Shown here piece after piece: positions 15,188-23,392 of a stretch of 30,577 bases of DNA; positions within the stretch are counted from its first letter, which is position 1; each line of letters opens with the position of its first letter. The DNA is taken from contig JAIYAA010000135.1 of NCBI GenBank assembly GCA_027489295.1, positions 1 through 30,577 of the forward strand. The letters run 5' to 3'. Position numbers and translations under genes: made by a program. The notes under the pieces were generated by a model. The model made no database searches and was not told the origin of the DNA. It worked only from the letters and a program-made list of their open reading frames with translations. Origin of the DNA: Sphingomonadales bacterium. Its GTDB lineage: Bacteria > Pseudomonadota > Alphaproteobacteria > Sphingomonadales > Sphingomonadaceae.

Positions 15188-16183
15188 ATGCACGACATGG
15201 TTGAAGCTGTGCGCAACGACGCAGCCGAATTCAGACAGACCTTCGAAGCCATTCGGGCCGAAGTCGGCAAGATGATCGTCGGGCAGGAAGGCGTCATCGA
15301 CGGTGTGCTTACCGCGCTGATGGCTGGCGGCCATGTGCTGCTGGAAGGCGTTCCCGGGCTGGGCAAGACGATGCTGGTCAGCTCGATCAGCCAGGCGGTG
15401 GACCTGCCCTTCTCGCGCATCCAGTTCACCCCGGACATGATGCCGGCGGACATCATCGGCACCTCGATGCTGAGCGAGGCCGAGGGCGGTGGCCATGTCC
15501 TCACCTTCCAGGAAGGACCGATCGTCTCCAACCTCGTGCTCGCCGACGAGATCAACCGCGCGACGCCCAAGACGCAGTCGGCGCTGCTCGAAGTGATGCA
15601 GGAACGCCAGGTGACGGTCGGCCGCCGCACGATCCGGATGCCGGAGCCCTTCTGCGTGATGGCCACCCAGAACCCGATCGACCAGGAGGGCACCTATCCG
15701 CTGCCAGAGGCGCAGCTCGACCGGTTCCTGTTCAAGCTGATCGTCGGCTATCCCAGTGAGCGCGAATATCATGCGATCATCGACCGCACGACCAGTGGCG
15801 AGCAGATAACGCTGCGGCCGGTGACCAATGCCGAGACGCTCAATCGCCTGCGCGCCGTGGTTCGCCAGGTGCCGGTGCCCGAGGTCGCCAAGAGCTATGC
15901 GATCCGGCTGGTCATGGCGACCCAGCCCGGCAGCGACTATGCCAGCGACGCGGTCAACCGCAACGTCGCGCTCGGCGCGTCGCCGCGCGGCATCCAGGGC
16001 CTGATGCTGGCGGCCAAGGTGCAGGCGCTGCTCGACGGGCGGTTCGCGGTGAGTACGGACGACCTCGCCGCCGTCGCGATGTCGGTGCTGCGCCACCGCG
16101 TCGTCACCAACTTCCATGCCCAGGCGTCGAACGTAACCGCCGACGACCTGATCGCGGAACTGCTCACCAGCATCCGCGCGTGA
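15188..16183 (+). CDS. MoxR-family AAA+ ATPase
   Basis: The protein has 331 residues, cytoplasmic. Walker A GVPGLGKT (54-61), Walker B LVLADEIN (116-123), the sensor-1 region VMATQNPIDQEGTYPLPEAQLDRF and the MoxR insert (FTPDMMPADIIGT) are all intact. MoxR ATPases act as chaperone-like partners of vWA proteins, often from the same operon, for example in cofactor insertion, envelope stress or surface-complex assembly. Here its expected partners (DUF58, BatA-like and vWA proteins) start at 20772, separated from it by the opposite-strand M16 gene, an unusual split. The ATG at 15188 gives the standard N-terminus; an upstream in-frame TTG at 15152 falls in the likely promoter. Confidence 0.95.
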   Translation: MHDMVEAVRNDAAEFRQTFEAIRAEVGKMIVGQEGVIDGVLTALMAGGHVLLEGVPGLGKTMLVSSISQAVDLPFSRIQFTPDMMPADIIGTSMLSEAEGGGHVLTFQEGPIVSNLVLADEINRATPKTQSALLEVMQERQVTVGRRTIRMPEPFCVMATQNPIDQEGTYPLPEAQLDRFLFKLIVGYPSEREYHAIIDRTTSGEQITLRPVTNAETLNRLRAVVRQVPVPEVAKSYAIRLVMATQPGSDYASDAVNRNVALGASPRGIQGLMLAAKVQALLDGRFAVSTDDLAAVAMSVLRHRVVTNFHAQASNVTADDLIAELLTSIRA

Positions 16184-16187
16184 ACAA

Positions 16188-16214
16188 GCGGCCCCGGCAT
16201 CGCGCCGGGGCCGC
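16188..16214. terminator. Bidirectional hairpin between convergent moxR and M16 genes
   Basis: GCGGCCCCGGC (16188-16198) and GCCGGGGCCGC (16204-16214) form a perfect 11-bp GC stem with the loop ATCGC. It starts five bases after the moxR stop and lies ten bases beyond the M16 stop on the other strand. There is no U-tract on either side, which is common in GC-rich genomes. Confidence 0.75.
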
Positions 16215-16223
16215 GTGCCTGCC

Positions 16224-18980
16224 TCAGCGCAGCCGCTTGCCGAACACATCCCACACTTCCACCGGGCCGAAATCCAGCGCGCGAACGTCCTTCTCGATCC
16301 GCGCGAGGTCGCCCACGATGACCCAGGTCATCGCATCGGCCCGGTAGGTCTGTGCGGCGCGGTGCCGCACTGCATCGAGTGTGACCTGCGACAGCCGCGC
16401 GACCGTCCCCTGCCCATAGTCGAGCGGGAGCTGATGGGCATCCGCGGAGACGATCGCCCCCAGGAACGCCGCGCTGCTCGAATAGCCGAGCGGCAGCGCG
16501 TGGATGGCGGAATCCTTTTCCCGCGCCAGTTCCTCCTCGCGCACCGGATTTGTGGTGGCATAGGCGCGGATCTCGTTGCGGATCTCCACCATGCTCGCCG
16601 CGGTCTTGTCCGCCTGCACCGTGCCGCTGGCGGTGAAGACCCGGTCACCCGCCACGGCATCGCCGATGCCTGCGGAAAAGCCATAGGCCCAGCCCCTGCG
16701 CTCCCGCAGGTTCATGTTGAGGCGGCTTTCGAAGCTGGTACCGAGCACGGCGTCCATCAGCATTTCGGTGGAGGCCTGCGCCTTCTCGTACGGGCCGACA
16801 AAATGGCCGGCGGTGATGCTCGTCTGCGGAGCGCCCGGCGCATCCACCAGAATCACCCGCGGTCCGGTCGCGGCGGGCGCTGGCGCCTGCGGAATTTGGC
16901 CGGGATGCACCGGCCGCCATGTGCCGAAATGGCGCTCGGCGAGGCTCCGCGCCTGATCGAGGGTGATATCGCCGATCAGGTAGAGCGTGGCATTGCCCGG
17001 GCCCAGTTCGGCATCGTGGAACCGCTGGACCGCCGCGCGATCGAGCTGCTTCAAGGTCTCGCGCGCGACCAGCCGGCCATAGGGATGGTCCGCCCCCCAC
17101 AGCGCGTGCGAAAACAGGATGCCGGCCGCCGCGATCGGATTGCGCTGATAGGCATCGAACTGCGGGTCGATCGCTTCCTTTGCCTTGTCGAGCCGCGCCT
17201 GCGCATAGGCGGGCGAGCGGACCGCGCCGGCCGCCAGCGCGAATACCGCATCGGCGTTGGCCATCGTCGTGCTCCAGCGCACCGCACTCTGCCGGGCGCC
17301 CGCGTCAGCGGAGAACTGCCCGCCCAGTCCGGCCAGGCGCGTCGCGAAGCCCGTGGCATCCAGGGCGTTGCTGCCCTCGTCCATCAGCCCGAAGGCCTGG
17401 CGCGCCGCACCCGCTTTGTAGGCGTCGTCGCGCAGCGTACCGGTGGCGAACTGCAGCCGCGCGTCGAGGATCGGCAGCCGGTGCCGCTCGGCGACCACGA
17501 TGCGCAGCCCGTTGGCCAGCCGGGTTTCGTGGATCGGCGGGAACCGCACATCCGCGGCAACCGACGCGACCGCCGGCGGGTGGCTCCGGTCGACATCGCT
17601 ACCCGAGGCCGCCGTCAGCGGGCTGGGCAGGAGGCGAAGCTCATAATAGGGCCGCGCGAGCCATTTGGCGGCGACCGACCGGACCTCGGCGGCCGTCGCG
17701 CTGCCGATCCAGTCGCGCTGCTTGAGGAAATAGGTGGGATCGCCCTGACCGACCTCGCTGCCGAGCAGCCAGCCGCCGACGGCGGGCGCGCTTTCCATCA
17801 ACCGCAACAGCGCAACGTCGGAATTGGCGATGACGGTGCGCAGCGCCGGCACCTGCGGCCCTTCGGCCAGAAAGCGATCGAACGCTCGGTCGAGCGCGGC
17901 ATTGGCCTGCTCGGGCGAGACGCCGGGGCGGAGCGTCATCGACAGCGAGAAGGTGCTGCCGAGCTGGCTCTCCTCCAGCGAGGCGCCCACCCCCAGCGCC
18001 ACCCGCTGCTCTTCCACGAGCTGGCGGACCAGCGGGGTATCGGCTCCGCCCGCCATGGTGCGCGCGGCGAGCTGGAGCAGCGTCTTTTCCCGCGGATCGC
18101 GGTTCGATACTGGCCAGCTCCGGCTGATCGTCGCGCTGCTTACTGCGTCGTACAGGGTCTCGCGCTTCACCTCGCCGAACGCCGGCAGCCACTGGTCGAC
18201 CCGGTCGATCGCCTTGCCGGGCCGCACCGCCCCGAAATAGCGGGTGATCTTCTCCTTCGCCGCATCGAAATCGATGTCGCCGGCGAGCACGATCACCGCG
18301 TTGGAGGCGCCGTAATAGTCGTTGAACCATTGCTTCACGTCGGCGAGCGACGCGCGATCGAGGTCCTCCATCGATCCGATCACCGAATGGGCATAGGGGT
18401 GGCCGGCCGGATAGAAGCCGGCGAGATAGCGATCGCCCGCCTTCGCGCCGGGCTGGAGTTCGCCCTGGCGCTTCTCGTTCTGAACGACGCCGCGCTGCTC
18501 CTCCAGTTCCTGCTGGGTGATCCCGTCGGCGAGATAGCTCATCCGGTCGGACTCCATCCACAGCGCGAAGTCGAGCGCGGCGGTGGGCACGGTTTCGTGA
18601 TAGTCGGTCCAGTCGCTCGTGGTCTGTCCGTTCACGTCCGTCGCGCCGACAGCCTCCAGCGCGGGGAGGAAGTCGCCCTTCCGGTTGCGGGTCGACTGGA
18701 ACATCAGATGCTCGAACAGATGGGCAAAACCAGATCGGCCGACAGGCTCGTCCTTGGAACCGGTACGATAGCGTATCCCGACATAGACGCTGGGCACCGA
18801 ATGATCGCTGTAGACGATAGCGGTCAGTCCGTTCGGCAACGTGAAGCGGCGATAGTCGATCTTGACCGGTTCGCTGCCGCGCTGGGCGGGTGCCGCCATG
18901 GCTGGACGTACGAACGGGGTAGGGAAAAGGGCAGCGCTTGCGAGCAGCCCCGCGAGAAGGGCCTTGCGTGGAGCGATCAC
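16224..18980 (-). CDS. Periplasmic M16 zinc metallopeptidase, two-repeat form
   Basis: The protein has 918 residues from a GTG at 18980 with AGGA eight bases upstream. A signal peptide (RKALLAGLLASAALFPTPFVRPAMAA, cut near residue 30) indicates periplasmic location. The N-terminal M16 repeat carries the inverted zinc motif H87-L-F-E-H91 and the distal ligand Glu169 in QNEK. The second repeat (from about residue 480, RLANGLRIVVAERHRLPI) has no HxxEH, as is normal for the non-catalytic half. RRGWAYGFSAG near residue 750 is the conserved R/Y substrate-binding element. M16 enzymes degrade peptides or small proteins in a closed chamber. In Pectobacterium, FusC, an enzyme of this type, processes ferredoxin imported by the TBDR FusA. 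Here the promoter carries the same operator as the neighbouring TBDR, so joint work is plausible. It is convergent with moxR. Confidence 0.95.
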   Translation of the reverse strand: MIAPRKALLAGLLASAALFPTPFVRPAMAAPAQRGSEPVKIDYRRFTLPNGLTAIVYSDHSVPSVYVGIRYRTGSKDEPVGRSGFAHLFEHLMFQSTRNRKGDFLPALEAVGATDVNGQTTSDWTDYHETVPTAALDFALWMESDRMSYLADGITQQELEEQRGVVQNEKRQGELQPGAKAGDRYLAGFYPAGHPYAHSVIGSMEDLDRASLADVKQWFNDYYGASNAVIVLAGDIDFDAAKEKITRYFGAVRPGKAIDRVDQWLPAFGEVKRETLYDAVSSATISRSWPVSNRDPREKTLLQLAARTMAGGADTPLVRQLVEEQRVALGVGASLEESQLGSTFSLSMTLRPGVSPEQANAALDRAFDRFLAEGPQVPALRTVIANSDVALLRLMESAPAVGGWLLGSEVGQGDPTYFLKQRDWIGSATAAEVRSVAAKWLARPYYELRLLPSPLTAASGSDVDRSHPPAVASVAADVRFPPIHETRLANGLRIVVAERHRLPILDARLQFATGTLRDDAYKAGAARQAFGLMDEGSNALDATGFATRLAGLGGQFSADAGARQSAVRWSTTMANADAVFALAAGAVRSPAYAQARLDKAKEAIDPQFDAYQRNPIAAAGILFSHALWGADHPYGRLVARETLKQLDRAAVQRFHDAELGPGNATLYLIGDITLDQARSLAERHFGTWRPVHPGQIPQAPAPAATGPRVILVDAPGAPQTSITAGHFVGPYEKAQASTEMLMDAVLGTSFESRLNMNLRERRGWAYGFSAGIGDAVAGDRVFTASGTVQADKTAASMVEIRNEIRAYATTNPVREEELAREKDSAIHALPLGYSSSAAFLGAIVSADAHQLPLDYGQGTVARLSQVTLDAVRHRAAQTYRADAMTWVIVGDLARIEKDVRALDFGPVEVWDVFGKRLR

Positions 18981-19036
18981 GTGAAAATCCTGTGATGGGA
19001 GAAGGGCAATGGAGGAGGCGCATCCTGCACGCCAAG

Positions 19037-19052
19037 CTTGCAGCAGCCTTGC
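19037..19052 (-). promoter_or_regulatory. Operator copy D: GCAAG direct repeat upstream of M16 peptidase
   Basis: On the minus strand, GCAAG lies at 19052-19048 and 19041-19037 (read as CTTGC on the plus strand), again 11 bp apart, and is followed by CTTGGCG exactly as in copy A. It lies 56 bases before the GTG start of the M16 gene and 28 bases from copy C, which points the other way. Confidence 0.65.
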
Positions 19053-19080
19053 ATCGTGCGATGGCCGGCACGGATCCGCG

Positions 19081-19096
19081 GCAAGGTTGGTGCAAG
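19081..19096 (+). promoter_or_regulatory. Operator copy C: GCAAG direct repeat upstream of vWA/TPR operon
   Basis: GCAAG at 19081-19085 and 19092-19096, 11 bp apart, with the spacer GTTGGT differing from copy A (GTTTGT) by one base. It lies 132 bases before the ATG at 19229. With copy D it forms a back-to-back pair in the divergent promoter region. Confidence 0.65.
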
Positions 19097-19228
19097 CCTG
19101 ATGCGGTAGCGCTAGGCTTCACAACCGCGGCTGCGGATCCGCCCTGCATCGGTTGACGGAATTTGCGATCGGCGCTGCGTACGGCCCGGGCTCGGGCGCG
19201 CGCAACGTCGATCGAAGCAGGATCATGG

Positions 19229-20701
19229 ATGACGTACGTAGCTAGCCTGCCCCTGGCCAAGCAGATCGCCGCGATCGAAGCGCGCGGCGTCGGTCAGCTG
19301 CAGGCGGCACAACGGCGTCACGCGCTGGGGTACGCGCTGCGATGGGCGCTGCCGGCGACCCTCCCCGTCCCTGCCCTCGCCTTCCTGGCTGGGTGGGTGG
19401 CGCCGCTGCGCTGGGACGTGATCGGCATCGGCGCGGTCGTGGTGCCGTCGATGGTCTTCGCGATGGCGTATCGGCGGCGCTGGCGCCGCGACCGGCCCGA
19501 GCGGCAGGCCGCGCTCGCCCTGTTCGACCAGAGCTTTCAGCTGAAGGACCGCGTCCGCGCCGCCGACGAGTTCCTGCGCGATCCGCACCCCAGCGCGTTC
19601 AAGGCCGCAGCCCTGCTCGAGGCGGAACCCTGGATCCGCCGGATCGGTGATGACACCCCTGCGCTGGCCGGTGCCACAGAGACGCCTGGGCGGCGCTGGT
19701 GGTACCTTCTCGGCGCCGCTGCGCTGCTGGGCGCCGGCGCCGTGCAGCAATCCACCCGTCCGCCGGTGCAGACCGCAGGGGGGCTGGCAGCGGCATTGGC
19801 GGCGGTCGGCATTGCGGACCCCCACGGCGCAGCAGATGCCAACAACCTCCCGCACCAGCCCGCGGTGCCGCTGGAAGGCACCGCTACGGCTGCCGGACAC
19901 CCCGATCACGCGACACGGACCCAGGCCGCCGCTGCCGAGCAATCCGCGCGGCAGAGCGACGGCGCCGGACAGGGCACGGGCGCGGAAGGACAAGCCGCGG
20001 CCGCGAACGGATTCGACAATCCGGGATCGCATGCCCGCGGCGGCATGGCCGCCTCCCCCTCGGGCGACGCCCGCCAGGCACAACAAGGCGCAAAAGACAC
20101 CGCGGCACAGTCAGCGCAACGAGATTCCGGAAATGGTGGGAGCCCCGAGCGGCATGCGAGCGCAAGCGATGCGCAACGCGACCCCGCTGCCGGCGGCGCC
20201 CAGGCGCAGCGCAGCGGCCAGGCCCCGCAGACCAATCCTGCCAATGGCAGCCCACCCCCTTCCTCGTCGCCCCTCGGATCGCAACAACGGCCCCAACAAG
20301 GCCAGGGCAACAGCGGCAGCCGGCAAAATCAACAAAGCCGGAGCCAACAAGGAAGCCAAGACCAGTCCCAGCCTGGCCAGGGGAAGGGCCAGGGCCGCGA
20401 CGGACAGCGCACCGGCCAGGATGCGCTGAAGCGGTCGAACGGCGTGGCAGCACTGCTGCTTGCCGTTCCGATGGCGGATCGCCTCGGCGGCACCGCAAAT
20501 CCGGGACTGGTCTCCAGCCTGCCGCAGCCGGTGCCGCCGCACGCCGGCGCCGCGTCGGCGGCCGTCGCCGGCGATCGTGGGCGGGCGGGCGGGACGCTCG
20601 GCCGCGTATCGCACCCGGCCGCCTCGCCGCAGGAGCGCGGCGTGCTCCGCGACTATTTCCGACGAGGGGGCGGGACCGCGCGCGAGGGATCCGCGCCCTG
20701 A
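19229..20701 (+). CDS. Membrane protein with long Gln/Gly/Ser-rich tail, first gene of vWA operon
   Basis: The protein has 490 residues from the ATG at 19229 (AGGA six bases upstream); an in-frame ATG at 19163 only adds an Arg-rich extension. The N-terminal part has two membrane segments (about 40-58 and 63-80), a basic loop, a helical cytoplasmic-type part (QAALALFDQSFQLKDRVRAADEFL), and a third membrane segment at 157-173. Residues about 200-400 are low-complexity Ala/Gln/Gly/Ser/Asp, surely disordered. The end regains order with ERGVLRDYFRR, a C-terminal pattern seen in proteins of MoxR/vWA operons. The layout resembles DUF4175-type alphaproteobacterial proteins, but I cannot confirm the family. 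It probably acts as an inner-membrane scaffold with the downstream proteins. It is the first gene behind operator copy C. Confidence 0.8.
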   Translation: MTYVASLPLAKQIAAIEARGVGQLQAAQRRHALGYALRWALPATLPVPALAFLAGWVAPLRWDVIGIGAVVVPSMVFAMAYRRRWRRDRPERQAALALFDQSFQLKDRVRAADEFLRDPHPSAFKAAALLEAEPWIRRIGDDTPALAGATETPGRRWWYLLGAAALLGAGAVQQSTRPPVQTAGGLAAALAAVGIADPHGAADANNLPHQPAVPLEGTATAAGHPDHATRTQAAAAEQSARQSDGAGQGTGAEGQAAAANGFDNPGSHARGGMAASPSGDARQAQQGAKDTAAQSAQRDSGNGGSPERHASASDAQRDPAAGGAQAQRSGQAPQTNPANGSPPPSSSPLGSQQRPQQGQGNSGSRQNQQSRSQQGSQDQSQPGQGKGQGRDGQRTGQDALKRSNGVAALLLAVPMADRLGGTANPGLVSSLPQPVPPHAGAASAAVAGDRGRAGGTLGRVSHPAASPQERGVLRDYFRRGGGTAREGSAP

Positions 20702-20771
20702 AACCGCAGCTACATTCTTGCCCGTGGGCGAAACGCCTTCCCCTATCGTTCTGCCGCATCGGAGTTCGGCT

Positions 20772-21683
20772 TTGACTGCGCCCTCGCTCAGCTTTGATTC
20801 TCTGTTCGATCCCGATTTCCTCGCCCGCGTCCAGCAGTTCGCGCTGACGTCGAGCCGCGTCGAGAAAGGCGGCAGGCTCGCCGACCAGGCAAGCTCGGCG
20901 CGCGGGCAGGGCATCGATTTCGCCGATTTCCGGCCCTATGTGCCCGGCGACGACCTTCGCGCCATCGACTGGAACATCTATCGCAGGCTCGACCGCCTGT
21001 TCGTCCGGGTGTTCGAGGAGCGGCAGGACATGCCGGTCTATTTCCTGATCGACATCTCGCGCAGCATGTTCACCGGCGAAAGCCCGCGCATCCATGCCGG
21101 TCTGCGCACCACGCTGGCGCTCGCTGCGATCGTGCTCGGACAGCACGATTCGGTCGCCCTCTTCCCCTTCGCGGAGGCGATGACGATCCAGACCCGCAAC
21201 CTTTCCGGCAAAGCCAGTCTGGTACGCGTCGCCCGCCACCTCGCCGACTATGCACCCGCCGGCGGGACGGCCCTCGCGCTGTCGATCGAGCGGCTGGCGA
21301 GCATGCGCCTGCGCCGCGGTCTGGTGGTCGTCGTATCCGACTTTTTCGACGATGCGGGGCTCGACCAGGTGTTGCCGGCACTCGGGCTGCTGCAGCACCG
21401 CACCCTGCTCGTCCAGCTGACCCGTCCCGAAGACGGCGATCCGACCCGCCACCCGGCACTGGCCGGGGATGTGGCAATCGAGGACGTGGAAACCGGCCGC
21501 CAGATCGAACTGACCATTACGCCCGAGGTGCTCGAACGCTATCGGCAGGCCTATCGCGCCTTCAACGAGCAGTTGCTGGCGTACAGCCTGACACATGGCC
21601 ATGCGCTGGCGCGCATCGATGCGTCGCGTGACGTGCTCGAGCAGCTCGGCGAACTGTTCCTGGGCGGGAGGCTGGCGGTTTGA
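20772..21683 (+). CDS. DUF58 domain protein (vWA-like partner of MoxR)
   Basis: The protein has 303 residues from a TTG at 20772 with CGGAG about seven bases before it. The DUF58 hallmark FRPYVPGDDLRAIDW (about 54-68) is complete. It is followed by a vWA-like core with the metal-site motif D94-I-S-R-S98 and SDFFDDAGLDQVL in the later part. There are no membrane segments, so it is cytoplasmic. DUF58 proteins are near-constant operon partners of MoxR ATPases; their biochemical role is not settled. The stop overlaps the start of the next gene by four bases. The long open frame upstream of 20772 is shadow of the preceding gene. Confidence 0.93.
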   Translation: MTAPSLSFDSLFDPDFLARVQQFALTSSRVEKGGRLADQASSARGQGIDFADFRPYVPGDDLRAIDWNIYRRLDRLFVRVFEERQDMPVYFLIDISRSMFTGESPRIHAGLRTTLALAAIVLGQHDSVALFPFAEAMTIQTRNLSGKASLVRVARHLADYAPAGGTALALSIERLASMRLRRGLVVVVSDFFDDAGLDQVLPALGLLQHRTLLVQLTRPEDGDPTRHPALAGDVAIEDVETGRQIELTITPEVLERYRQAYRAFNEQLLAYSLTHGHALARIDASRDVLEQLGELFLGGRLAV

Positions 21684-23392
21684 TCCTCGCGGCCTTCCCC
21701 CTGCCCGTGTGGATTGCAGGTGCATTGATCCTGGCGGGCATCGTCGTGCTGCTGCAGCGGCTGCGGGTGCAGCGACAGGTCGTCCGCGTCGCCACCGCCC
21801 TGTTCTGGCGCGAAGCCGCGCGTGCGGCGCCCGCCAGCGTGCTCCACCGCCGCTTCCGCCATCCGCTGGCCTTCCTGCTCGTAATGCTGATCGTCGGCCT
21901 GTTGTGGTTCGCCAGCGCGCTGCCGATGTTGCCGCCGGTTGCCGGCGTGCAGACCGAGGTCTTCTATCTCGACGCATCGGCCGCGATGACCGCCGGCGAT
22001 CGGTTCGGCGAAGCCCGGCGGGCGCTGATCGCCGATGTCGGCGCCGTGCCGGCCGAGCATCGCGCGGTCTATCTGGGCGACCTGTACGGCACGCGGCTGC
22101 TTGCGCCGGGCGAGGATATCGCGTTGCTGGCGCGGCGGCTCGCGCAGGTGCAGCCCCAGGCCTTCGCTTCGGCCTTCCCGGCGTGGCGGCGGGAGCTGCC
22201 GGCGCGGCTGGAAACCGGCGGCCCGGTGCGACTTCACTATTACGGCACGGCCGCGACGCTACAGGCCGCGGTGTCTGCTGCCGATACTGGGACCCGTGTC
22301 GTGCAGGGCTATATTGCGCCGCCGATCGCCGGCAATCGCGGCATCGTCGCGCTCGGCGCGTTGCCGGCCGCCTCCGGCGCGTGGGACAAGGCAGATGTCG
22401 TCCTACGCCTCGCCGCAGCCGAAGGCGCGCCGCCTGCGCCCACCGCCCTTGCGTTCCGCCGGGACGGCAAGCCATTCACGCCCACGCTCGCGGCATTGCC
22501 CAGCGGGCGGGTGCTGTTGCGGGACGTACCCGCCGACGGCGCGCTGCTCGAAGCCGCCTTCCGCACCGGCGACGGGTTCCCGGCGGACGATCGGGCGGCG
22601 CTGCGCCTGCCCGAGCGCCATGCGATCCGGGTCGCGATCCTCGGCCAGGTGCCATCGTCGCTGCGCGCGGTGCTGGCCGCCGACGACGCGATCCGGCTGA
22701 CACGCCCCACTGACGCGGAGGTGCTCGTAACGGATGGAACCGCAGGGGCCGCCATTGCCAAGCCATCGCTCCTGCTCGCGCCGGCCGCATCGCAGCGCAC
22801 CACCTTCACCTTCGCCCTGCCGCGCGGCGGCACCACCGAGACGCTCACCGCCGCCCTCGACCAACTCGGCCTGGGCAAGCTCGACGCGCGCGACCTCGCG
22901 GATGCACTCCACCGCCCCGTGACCGTTGCAATGCAGGACGCCGGCGTGCGCACGATCGCCGTTTGGCGCGAGCTGTTCAGCCCCGACAGCGATTTCGCGC
23001 GCGCGCGCACCATGCCGCTCTTCGTGGGACGGGCGATCCGCTGGCTCGCCGCGCCCACGCCCTGGATTGCGTTCGCACCTGCAGGCGGTACGCTTACCGA
23101 CCGGGTTGCACCCGATCCCTGGTCCGCGCTCTCGCTGCCCGGGATGGACGCCGCGGACACCGGCGTCGCGCTTCCGGCTGCTGGCGCCGCGAACCTCGAC
23201 GGGGTCGCAGTGCAAGTCAGCCTAACCGATGCTGGCACCACGCTCGGCACCGGGGCAGTCCTGCCGATCGACAAGGCGGGGGCGGCAAGCCACCCCCTCC
23301 CCCGCGACATTCCCTTCACTCTTGCCCTCGTCGCCGCCGCCCTGCTGCTCGCCGGCGAATGGGTCCTGTTCCAGCGTGGCCGCCTGCCGTGA
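21680..23392 (+). CDS. BatA-like membrane protein with degenerate vWA metal site
   Basis: The protein has 570 residues from a TTG that overlaps the preceding TGA (TTGA); GGGAGG lies nine bases before. Two N-terminal membrane segments (about 5-24 and 59-80) frame a basic loop, the BatA/aerotolerance N-terminal arrangement. A vWA-like domain begins directly after (VFYLDASAAMTAGDRF), but the DxSxS metal motif reads D98-A-S-A-A102, so the second Ser is lost and Mg2+-dependent ligand binding is doubtful. A final membrane segment (about 543-565, FTLALVAAALLLAGEWVLF) returns the C-terminus to the cytoplasm, leaving about 460 residues in the periplasm. Its role is probably as a structural subunit with the following vWA protein. 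Confidence 0.88.
   Translation: MILAAFPLPVWIAGALILAGIVVLLQRLRVQRQVVRVATALFWREAARAAPASVLHRRFRHPLAFLLVMLIVGLLWFASALPMLPPVAGVQTEVFYLDASAAMTAGDRFGEARRALIADVGAVPAEHRAVYLGDLYGTRLLAPGEDIALLARRLAQVQPQAFASAFPAWRRELPARLETGGPVRLHYYGTAATLQAAVSAADTGTRVVQGYIAPPIAGNRGIVALGALPAASGAWDKADVVLRLAAAEGAPPAPTALAFRRDGKPFTPTLAALPSGRVLLRDVPADGALLEAAFRTGDGFPADDRAALRLPERHAIRVAILGQVPSSLRAVLAADDAIRLTRPTDAEVLVTDGTAGAAIAKPSLLLAPAASQRTTFTFALPRGGTTETLTAALDQLGLGKLDARDLADALHRPVTVAMQDAGVRTIAVWRELFSPDSDFARARTMPLFVGRAIRWLAAPTPWIAFAPAGGTLTDRVAPDPWSALSLPGMDAADTGVALPAAGAANLDGVAVQVSLTDAGTTLGTGAVLPIDKAGAASHPLPRDIPFTLALVAAALLLAGEWVLFQRGRLP

Noticed and set aside
16215..18995. 926-codon plus-strand frame opposite the M16 gene
   Set aside because: It is the antisense shadow of the M16 peptidase, rich in Arg/His/Gly with no domain; GC-rich genes often leave such open antisense frames.
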